A DNA stretch of 8,819 nucleotides from positions 1 through 8,819 of the forward strand of contig JBEPTZ010000159.1 of assembly GCA_041691815.1 (NCBI GenBank), in the 5' to 3' direction. Positions 1 to 5,662 of the stretch are shown one piece after another (the first letter of the stretch is position 1; each line of letters starts with the position of its first letter). This DNA is from 70-18 sp041691815 (GTDB taxonomy: Bacteria; Pseudomonadota; Alphaproteobacteria; Acetobacterales; Acetobacteraceae). The notes under the pieces are model-generated. The model did not search any database. It had not been told where the DNA came from and saw only the letters and a program-made list of their open reading frames with translations. A program made the translations under genes and the position numbers.

Positions 1-1320
1 CGCAGGCAGCCCCCGGCCCCGAGGCCGGCCGGTGAGCGGGCGGGACGGGATGTTTGCGGTCCGCCACGGCCGGGTGCCCGGCCCGCCCAGCCCGATCGGC
101 CACAGCGCCGCCAGGTTGCTGAAATCGACCGCGTCCAGCGCCAGCGACAGCGCCGCGTCGAGCTGCCCGTCGGCCCGCCGGCCATGCAGCCAGCCGGAGA
201 TATGGGTGGTCGGCCCGCCGGCGCCCTCGGGGCCGGGCGAGGTGCCGGGGATCGCCGGGGGGGCCACGTCCAGCGCCAGGATGCGCAGGTCGAATTCGGC
301 CAACGAACCCTCGGCCTCCAGTTTCGCGCCGCGCAACGGCAGTTCGCCCTGGCCGAGATGCACGATTCCGGGGCCGATATCGGCGCTGAAGCGCATGCGC
401 GGCAGATGCAGCCCGGTATCGATCTCGCCGGCCAGGGACAGGGTCAGCCGGGCATCCAGCGCCGCCAGCGCTTTCAGGCCGGGCACCGCGGCGGCCAGTT
501 CGGCCGGCACCAGCGGCGGCAGTCTGGCCTGGAAGCTGATGTCGCCACCGCCGGGCGGCAGGGCGGCGCTGGCGGTGAACGGCAGGCTGCGGTTGCCGAG
601 TTGCAGCGCCAGCCCGGCGGTGGCGTCCATGCCGCCACCGGGGCGGCGTCGCAGGTCCAGCCGGGCGCCGCTGATCTGCCAAACGGTGCCGAGCTGGCGG
701 TCGACGATGGCGATCTCGGCATCGCGCAGCCGCACCCGGCGCAGCGCCCGCAGCGGTGCCGCGGCCTGGTTGGCGGAGGCGGCGCTGTCTGGCGGGCGGG
801 CGAGTTCGGCCAGCATCGCCTCCAGCAACCCGGCGCTGTTGGGTTCGGCGGCGGAGGGTGGGGCACCTTCGCCGCTGAGGTCGAGCGCCGCGGTGCCATC
901 GGCGAGCCGCCAGCCGCGCAGGTGCAGGCCCTCGATATCGATGGCGCGCGGCAGCAAGGCGCCGCGCAGCAGCGAGGCAGCCGACAGCGACACCTCGATC
1001 GACGGTGATTGCATGATGCGGCTGCCGTGGCTGTCGGTGAGCAGCACCCCGCGCAGGCGCAGATCGAGCGGCCGGTCAACCCGCTCGCCCAGCCCCTCCC
1101 AGGCCAGCGACAGGTGCTGCACCGAGAGCCGGTATGGCGCCGGCACCGCCTGCTGCACGTAGGGGATCAGCCAGGGCAGTTCCAGCGGCCCGCGCGACAG
1201 CCGCCAGGCGAGGCCGCCGAGCAGCACGGCGAGCAGCACCACGACCACCAGGGCGACGCGCAGCATGGTGTGCAGCAGGCCGCCGACATGCAGCACCGCT
1301 TGACCGGCGGCCCGCCTCAT
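1..1320 (-). CDS. AsmA-like/DUF3971 membrane-anchored envelope protein, N-terminal 440 residues (C-terminus beyond left edge)
   Basis: The frame is open from an ATG at 1318-1320 to position 1. The translation starts with a short basic tail, then one hydrophobic segment at about residues 21-38 (VALVVVVLLAVLLGG), then SRGPLELPWLIPYVQQAV at about 42-59, which is the typical entry into DUF3971/AsmA-type proteins. The rest alternates short hydrophobic and polar stretches, as in long beta-repeat proteins of the AsmA/YhdP/TamB type, and a WPIGLGG motif near residue 407 also fits. Members are inner-membrane anchored, mostly periplasmic, and linked to lipid transport or outer-membrane maintenance; the function here is inferred from the family. 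A second ATG at 1264-1266 starts just before the hydrophobic segment and would leave 71 bp to glnE instead of 17. The last 20 or so visible residues, rich in Arg and Pro, fit the family less well. The family is clear; the exact start is not. Confidence 0.8.
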   Translation of the reverse strand, partial: MRRAAGQAVLHVGGLLHTMLRVALVVVVLLAVLLGGLAWRLSRGPLELPWLIPYVQQAVPAPYRLSVQHLSLAWEGLGERVDRPLDLRLRGVLLTDSHGSRIMQSPSIEVSLSAASLLRGALLPRAIDIEGLHLRGWRLADGTAALDLSGEGAPPSAAEPNSAGLLEAMLAELARPPDSAASANQAAAPLRALRRVRLRDAEIAIVDRQLGTVWQISGARLDLRRRPGGGMDATAGLALQLGNRSLPFTASAALPPGGGDISFQARLPPLVPAELAAAVPGLKALAALDARLTLSLAGEIDTGLHLPRMRFSADIGPGIVHLGQGELPLRGAKLEAEGSLAEFDLRILALDVAPPAIPGTSPGPEGAGGPTTHISGWLHGRRADGQLDAALSLALDAVDFSNLAALWPIGLGGPGTRPWRTANIPSRPLTGRPRGRGLPA

Positions 1321-1337
1321 GGCCAGCCTTGCGCATC

Positions 1338-4300
1338 ATGCCGCGCCCCGCAAGTTCCGCCGCCGCGCCGTTCCAGCTGCCGGCCGCCTGGCCCCTGCCT
1401 GCCGACCCGGCGGCGGGCGAGCGGCTGCTGGCGGAGTTCGCCGAACGCGGCCGGGTGGAGGCCGGGCTGGCGCGGCGCGGGCCGGTGGCGGCGATGCTGC
1501 GCTGCCTCGGCGGCAATGCGCCGTACCTGGCCGATCTGGCGCTGCGCGAGCCGGCCAGCCTGCGCCGGCTGCTGCGCCATGGGCCGGGCGCGGTGGTGGA
1601 TGCGGCGATGGCCGAGCTGGCGGCGGTGGCCCCCGCGGCACCCCGGCCGCGCGTCGCCGCCGCGCTGCGTCAGGCCAAGCGCCTTGTGGCGCTGGCGGTG
1701 GCGCTGGCCGATATCGGCGGCATCTGGACGCTGGAGCAGGTGACCGCCGCGCTCTCCGCACTGGCCGAGGCGACGCTGGGGCTGGCGGTCGCACATCTGC
1801 TGCGCAGCGCCCACGACGCCGGCGAATTGCGGCTGCCGCAGCCGCGCGCGCCGACCCGCGGTTGCGGCTTCACCGTGCTCGGCATGGGCAAGCTGGGCGC
1901 CGGTGAATTGAACTATTCCAGCGATGTCGACCTCATTCTGCTGCACGACCCCGCCGCCGGGGTGTATCCCGGCGACGAGCCGCGTGCCTTCTATACCCGC
2001 ATGGCGCGTAACCTTGTCACCCTGATGGAAGCGCGCGACGCTGACGGTTACGTGTTCCGCACCGATCTGCGGCTGCGGCCCGATCCGGCGGCCACCGCGC
2101 CGTGCATCTCGCTGCCCGGCGCGATCTCCTATTACGAGAGCATGGGGCAGAACTGGGAACGCGCGGCGATGCTGAAGGCGCGGCCGGTGGCCGGCGACCT
2201 GGCGCTGGGGCAGGCGTTCCTGGAGGCGATCCGGCCGTTCATCTGGCGCCGGCACCTGGATTTCGTGGCGCTGGCCGATATCCAGGCGATGAAGCAGCGG
2301 ATCGACGCGCATAAGGGCACCGGCGCGCGCCGGGAGACCGATCCGGTGGCGCGCGTGCTGGGGCTGAACGTCAAGCTCGGCGAGGGCGGCATCCGCGAGG
2401 TCGAGTTCCTGGCGCAGTCGCTGCAACTGGTGTGGGGCGGGCGCGATCCGTCGCTGCGCAGCCCGCGCACCCTGGAGGCGCTGCGGGCGCTGGCGCGTGC
2501 CGGGCATCTGCCGGCAGCCCGGGTGCCGGGGCTGGTGGCCACCTACCGGTTTCTGCGCCGGGTCGAGCATCGGCTGCAGATGATCAACGACCGGCAGACC
2601 CACAGCCTGCCGGAACAGGCCGGGCAACTGGACGGGTTCGCCAAATTCATCGGGTTCGCCGATGGCGCGGGCTTCGCACGCACGCTGCGCGGCCATCAGC
2701 GCCGGGTGGCAAGCGCCTATGCCGCGGTGTTCGCCGGCATAGGCGAGCCCGCGGGCGCGGCGCCGGGGCTGGACTTCCGCGGTGACGGCGCCCCGCCGCC
2801 GCAGACGCTGGCGGCACTCTCCGCGATGGGCTTCGGCAATCCCGGCGCCATCGTCGCCGCCGCGCGCAGCTGGCAGGCCGGGCGGGTGCGGGCGCTGCGC
2901 TCGGAACGCTCGCAGGCGCTGATGATGCAGGTGCTGCCACCGCTGTTGCAGGCGCTCGCCCGCCAGCCGCAGCCGGATGCCGCCTTCGCCCGGTTCGACG
3001 AGTTGCTGGCGCGGCTGCCGGCCGGGGTGCAGTTGCTGTCGCTGTTCCAGCGCAATCCGTCGCTGCTCGATCGCATCGCCGCGGTGCTCGGCGCCTCGCC
3101 GTCGCTGGCCGACCACCTGGCGCGCAGCCCGTCGGCGCTGGAGGGGCTGCTGGCGCCGGTGGCGGCCCCCGACTACAGCCGCATGCTGCGGGCGCAACTG
3201 GGCGACGCGCGCACGCTGGAGGACAGCATCGCGATCATCCGCGCCGCGGTGCGCGAGGAGGAGTTCGCGCTGTCGGTGGCCACCATGGAGGGCCGGCTGG
3301 ACGCCGACGCCGCCGGGCTGGCCCGCGCCGGGTTGGCCGACGCCGCGCTGTCCTGCCTGCTGGGGCCGGTGCTGGAGGATTTCGCCAGCCGCTTCGGGCG
3401 GGTTCGCGGCGGCGGGCTGGCGCTGGTGGTGATGGGCAAGGCCGGCGGGCGCGAGATGATGGCCGGCTCCGATCTCGACCTGATGCTGATCTACGATCAC
3501 GCCGAAACCGCGATCGAAAGCAGCGGCAAGGGCAAGAAACACCTAGCCTCCAGTCAGTGGTTCATCCGGGCGGTGCACGCCTTCGTCGCCGCCATCACCG
3601 CCCCCGACGCCGAGGGACCGATGTTCGCGGTAGACATGCGGTTGCGGCCCTCGGGCAACAAGGGGCCGGTGGCGGTCTCGCTGGCCGGCTTCGAGCGCTA
3701 TCACGCGCCGCCGCCGGAAATACCGGCCAGCACGCCGCCGGGCGCGCCACACAGCCACGGCCAGGGCGCCTGGACCTGGGAGCGGATGGCGCTGACCCGC
3801 GCCAGGGTGATCGCCGGGCCGGCGGCGCTGCGGGCGCGGGTGGAGGCGGCGATCCGCACCGCGGTGGCGCATGCCGGCCCGCCGGCGCAACTGCGCGCCG
3901 ATGCCGCGGCAATGCGCGCCCGGCTGCTGCGCGACCTGCCGCCCTCCGGGCCGTGGGACGTGAAGGCGCGGGCCGGCGGGCAGATCGAGGTCGAATTCAT
4001 CGCCCAGACACTGCAACTGGCGCATGCCCGGGAGCACCCGGAATTATGCAGCCCGACCACCCGCGAGGCGCTGAAACGGCTGCGCGAGGCCGGCTTTCTG
4101 CCCGCGGCGGACGCCGCCACGCTGATCCGCGCCGACCATGCCTGGCGGACTGTGCAGGGCATGCTGCGCATCACCTATGGGCGCGGCAGAATGGACCGGC
4201 TGGCCGAATCCACCGCCGCCGCATTGCTGCGCGCCGCCGATGCGGCCGGCCTGAAGGCGGTTGACGTAGCCGCCCTGCGCGCCACTTTGGATGAGATCGC

Positions 4301-4352
4301 GCAGCAGGTGCGCGCCTGCTTCAACCGCCATGTCGGAGAGATCGTTTCATGA
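1338..4352 (+). CDS. glnE: Bifunctional glutamine synthetase adenylyltransferase/adenylyl-removing enzyme GlnE
   Basis: GlnE adds AMP to, or removes it from, a tyrosine of glutamine synthetase under PII control, and so sets ammonium assimilation. The 1004-residue product has the expected duplicated layout. The N-terminal de-adenylylation half has GMGKLG at 182-187, SDVD at 195-198 (metal-binding Asp196 and Asp198) and GGIREVEF at 350-357. The C-terminal adenylylation half has MGKAGG at 699-704, GSDLD at 710-714 (Asp712 and Asp714), the VDMRLRPSGNKGPVAVSL block, and GGQIEVEF at 880-887. Both active centres look intact. The frame is open further upstream to 1134, but that extension is Arg/Ala-rich and antisense to the neighbouring gene, so the ATG at 1338 (MPRPASS) is preferred; no strong ribosome site precedes it. 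Residues about 790-811 form a Pro/His-rich stretch between SLAGFERYH and AWTWERMALTRARV, which are nearly adjacent in other GlnE proteins as I know them. The stop overlaps the bcp start in ATGA. Confidence 0.97.
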   Translation: MPRPASSAAAPFQLPAAWPLPADPAAGERLLAEFAERGRVEAGLARRGPVAAMLRCLGGNAPYLADLALREPASLRRLLRHGPGAVVDAAMAELAAVAPAAPRPRVAAALRQAKRLVALAVALADIGGIWTLEQVTAALSALAEATLGLAVAHLLRSAHDAGELRLPQPRAPTRGCGFTVLGMGKLGAGELNYSSDVDLILLHDPAAGVYPGDEPRAFYTRMARNLVTLMEARDADGYVFRTDLRLRPDPAATAPCISLPGAISYYESMGQNWERAAMLKARPVAGDLALGQAFLEAIRPFIWRRHLDFVALADIQAMKQRIDAHKGTGARRETDPVARVLGLNVKLGEGGIREVEFLAQSLQLVWGGRDPSLRSPRTLEALRALARAGHLPAARVPGLVATYRFLRRVEHRLQMINDRQTHSLPEQAGQLDGFAKFIGFADGAGFARTLRGHQRRVASAYAAVFAGIGEPAGAAPGLDFRGDGAPPPQTLAALSAMGFGNPGAIVAAARSWQAGRVRALRSERSQALMMQVLPPLLQALARQPQPDAAFARFDELLARLPAGVQLLSLFQRNPSLLDRIAAVLGASPSLADHLARSPSALEGLLAPVAAPDYSRMLRAQLGDARTLEDSIAIIRAAVREEEFALSVATMEGRLDADAAGLARAGLADAALSCLLGPVLEDFASRFGRVRGGGLALVVMGKAGGREMMAGSDLDLMLIYDHAETAIESSGKGKKHLASSQWFIRAVHAFVAAITAPDAEGPMFAVDMRLRPSGNKGPVAVSLAGFERYHAPPPEIPASTPPGAPHSHGQGAWTWERMALTRARVIAGPAALRARVEAAIRTAVAHAGPPAQLRADAAAMRARLLRDLPPSGPWDVKARAGGQIEVEFIAQTLQLAHAREHPELCSPTTREALKRLREAGFLPAADAATLIRADHAWRTVQGMLRITYGRGRMDRLAESTAAALLRAADAAGLKAVDVAALRATLDEIAQQVRACFNRHVGEIVS
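4335..4340 (+). promoter_or_regulatory. Ribosome binding site of bcp inside the glnE 3' end
   Basis: GGAGAG lies 8 nt before the ATG at 4349, within the last codons of glnE. With the ATGA stop/start overlap this supports translation of the peroxiredoxin from the glnE transcript, probably by translational coupling. Confidence 0.6.
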
Positions 4353-4816
4353 ATATCGAGGAAGGTAGCACCGCGCCGGATTTCCACCTGCCGGCCAGCG
4401 GCGGCCGCGAGGTCAGCCTGAGCGCGATGAAGGGCAAACCCTTCCTGCTGTATTTCTACCCGAAGGCCGACACCCCGGGCTGCACCAAGGAGGCCTGCGC
4501 CTTCCAGGAGGCGCTGCCGCAACTGGGCACGATCGGGCTGGCGGTGATCGGCGTGTCGCCCGACAAGCTGCCGCCGATCGAGAAATTCGCCGCCAAATAT
4601 AATCTTACCTTCCCGCTCGCCTCCGACGCGGAAAAGACCGCCGCCGAGGCCTATGGCGTGTGGGTGGAGAAATCCATGTACGGCCGCACTTACATGGGCA
4701 TCGAGCGCAGTTCGTTCCTGATTGATGCCAAGGGCCGCGTGGCAAAAGCCTGGCACAAGGTGAAGGTGGACGGCCACGCCGCCGAGGTCATGGCGGCGGC
4801 CAAGGCGCTGGGATAA
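4349..4816 (+). CDS. bcp: Thioredoxin-dependent thiol peroxidase (BCP/PrxQ peroxiredoxin)
   Basis: This cytoplasmic peroxiredoxin reduces hydrogen peroxide and organic hydroperoxides and is recycled by thioredoxin. The 155-residue length is normal for the family. The motif DTPGCTKEAC at 41-50 carries the peroxidatic Cys45, with Thr42 and Pro43 of the active site, and Cys50 five residues later. That is the same spacing as in Escherichia coli BCP, so an intramolecular Cys45-Cys50 disulfide is expected. Arg120 in IERSSFLID is the likely conserved active-site arginine. The opening APDFHLP and the FYPKADTPG block are also typical. The start ATG overlaps the glnE stop, and a GGAGAG site precedes it. 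No separate promoter was recognised, so cotranscription with glnE is likely. The gene ends 89 bp from the stop of a convergent reductase gene. Confidence 0.96.
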   Translation: MNIEEGSTAPDFHLPASGGREVSLSAMKGKPFLLYFYPKADTPGCTKEACAFQEALPQLGTIGLAVIGVSPDKLPPIEKFAAKYNLTFPLASDAEKTAAEAYGVWVEKSMYGRTYMGIERSSFLIDAKGRVAKAWHKVKVDGHAAEVMAAAKALG

Positions 4817-4868
4817 CCGGGCGTCGGGACAGCGCCTGCCGTTTACGGTGCGGAACCTGCCGGGGCGA

Positions 4869-4902
4869 GCCAGGTTTCGGCCCGGCGACTAGATGACCTG
4901 GC
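4869..4902. terminator. Weak candidate bidirectional terminator hairpin between convergent genes
   Basis: GCCAGGT at 4869-4875 and ACCTGGC at 4896-4902 form a perfect 7-bp inverted repeat around a 20-nt loop, between the stops of bcp and the convergent reductase gene. There is no T-run on either side, so intrinsic termination is doubtful. Location is the main argument. Confidence 0.25.
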
Positions 4903-4905
4903 CGC

Positions 4906-5538
4906 TCAGCGCGTCAGCACGACGTGGGTCGCCAACTCGGTCGGCACCACCTCCGCCACCCGATACCCAAGGCCCGGCAGGTCAATGCCTGCGAACAGCG
5001 CTTCACCCCGGCCGAGAACCACCGGCGACAGCGCCAGGTGCAGCTCGTCGATCGCGCCTGCGAGCAGGTACTGGCGGACCGTCGCAACGCCGCCGCCAAT
5101 CTTCACGTCCAGGTCGCCCGCCGCGGCCCTGGCCTGCGCCAGCGCCGCCTTGATGCCGTCGGTGACGAAATGGAAGGTCGTGCCGCCTGCCATCACGATT
5201 GGCGCCCGGGCATGGTGGGTGAGGATGAAGGTCGGCGCGTGATACGGCGGATTGTCGCCCCACCAGCCTTTCCACGCATCGTCCTGCCATTCGCCGCGGA
5301 TCGGGCCGAACATATTGCGCCCGAGGATGTGGGCGCCGAAGCCTTCCGCCGTGGCGCGGGCGAAGCGATCGTCAATCCCGTCGTCTTTGCCGAGCATCGA
5401 TCGAAAGGTCCGGGTCGGGTAGAACCAGTTGTGCAACCCGCGGCCGCCGATGCCGAGCGGATGCTCCAGGCTCTGCTCCGGGCCGGCCCCGAAGCCGTCG
5501 ATGGACACCGCAAAACCCGCGACGCGCACTTTGCTCAT
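4906..5538 (-). CDS. Dihydrofolate reductase family protein (RibD C-terminal domain type)
   Basis: The 210-residue protein belongs to the stand-alone RibD_C/dihydrofolate-reductase-like reductases, which have an NAD(P)H-binding alpha/beta fold; substrates of most members are unknown. Visible family signatures are the start VAGFAVSIDGF, HILGRNMFGP near 70-79, GGTTFHFVTDGI at 118-129, KIGGGVATVRQYLLAGAIDELHLALSPVVLG at about 146-176 (nucleotide-binding Gly-rich turn at 148-150), and a C-terminal hydrophobic strand. It is not assumed to be the folate-pathway enzyme; the true DHFR/FolA is a shorter, different subgroup. The ATG at 5536-5538 follows GGAG (complement of 5544-5547) by 5 nt, the clearest ribosome site in the window. 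The gene is convergent to bcp and lies 124 bp downstream of priA in the same direction, but has its own promoter. Its unrelated neighbours and separate control suggest a later insertion into a housekeeping region; that is inference. Confidence 0.9.
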   Translation of the reverse strand: MSKVRVAGFAVSIDGFGAGPEQSLEHPLGIGGRGLHNWFYPTRTFRSMLGKDDGIDDRFARATAEGFGAHILGRNMFGPIRGEWQDDAWKGWWGDNPPYHAPTFILTHHARAPIVMAGGTTFHFVTDGIKAALAQARAAAGDLDVKIGGGVATVRQYLLAGAIDELHLALSPVVLGRGEALFAGIDLPGLGYRVAEVVPTELATHVVLTR

Positions 5539-5579
5539 GGTAGCTCCGTTTGATGATGAACTGCGGCCTGACGTTTTTA

Positions 5580-5591
5580 GTTGATATCAAC
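5580..5591. promoter_or_regulatory. Candidate operator: 12-bp perfect palindrome over the -10 box
   Basis: GTTGATATCAAC is a perfect palindrome and completely covers the predicted -10 hexamer of the reductase promoter, so a dimeric repressor bound here would block RNA polymerase. Next to it TGATAT recurs (complement of 5592-5597), giving a second, overlapping inverted arrangement. TTGAT/ATCAA half-sites resemble those used by ArsR/MarR-like regulators, but no regulator gene is in the window, so the binding protein is unknown. Confidence 0.4.
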
Positions 5592-5610
5592 ATATCACGG
5601 TCCATGTCAA
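5581..5610 (-). promoter_or_regulatory. Sigma70-type promoter of the RibD_C reductase gene
   Basis: On the minus strand a perfect -35 box TTGACA (complement of 5605-5610) is followed by an 18-nt spacer and TATCAA (complement of 5581-5586), which matches the -10 consensus at 4 of 6 positions. Transcription would start near 5573, giving a leader of roughly 35 nt that contains the GGAG ribosome site. The segment about 5570-5610 is clearly more AT-rich than its surroundings. Confidence 0.55.
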
Positions 5611-5637
5611 AGCTGATGCCCCGGCCGCTCCCACCCA

Positions 5638-5650
5638 GGTGAATTTCACC
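5638..5650 (-). terminator. Short inverted repeat just after the priA stop; possible weak hairpin
   Basis: GGTGAA-T-TTCACC has 6-bp arms, or a 5-bp stem with a 3-nt loop if it folds in RNA. It begins 12 nt beyond the priA stop and lies before the reductase promoter, where a priA terminator would be expected. It has no following T-run and is short, so it may equally be a protein-binding palindrome or chance. Confidence 0.2.
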
Positions 5651-5662
5651 GCTCGCGCCCTG

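Noticed and set aside
32..1162. Long plus-strand open frames antisense to the DUF3971 gene (also 184-1008)
   Set aside because: Low-complexity Ser/Arg/Ala or Gln/Gly translations. The opposite strand gives a coherent membrane anchor and AsmA-type sequence running through the edge.
1300..1305. TTGACC as a -35 box for glnE
   Set aside because: No -10-like hexamer lies at 16-18 nt, and the transcription start would fall at or after the ATG.
1134..1337. Upstream extension of glnE by 68 codons
   Set aside because: The extension is Arg/Ala/Pro-rich, unlike any GlnE N-terminus, and is antisense to the membrane-anchor coding sequence of the divergent gene.
1317..3542. A 741-codon open frame antisense to glnE
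   Set aside because: Its composition is dominated by Arg, Gln, Gly, Ala and His with no recognisable fold. It is the usual shadow of a GC-rich gene, and the sense strand has all GlnE motifs.
4924..5553. A plus-strand frame antisense to the RibD_C reductase
   Set aside because: No family resemblance, whereas the minus-strand frame matches a known family along its whole length and has a promoter and ribosome site.
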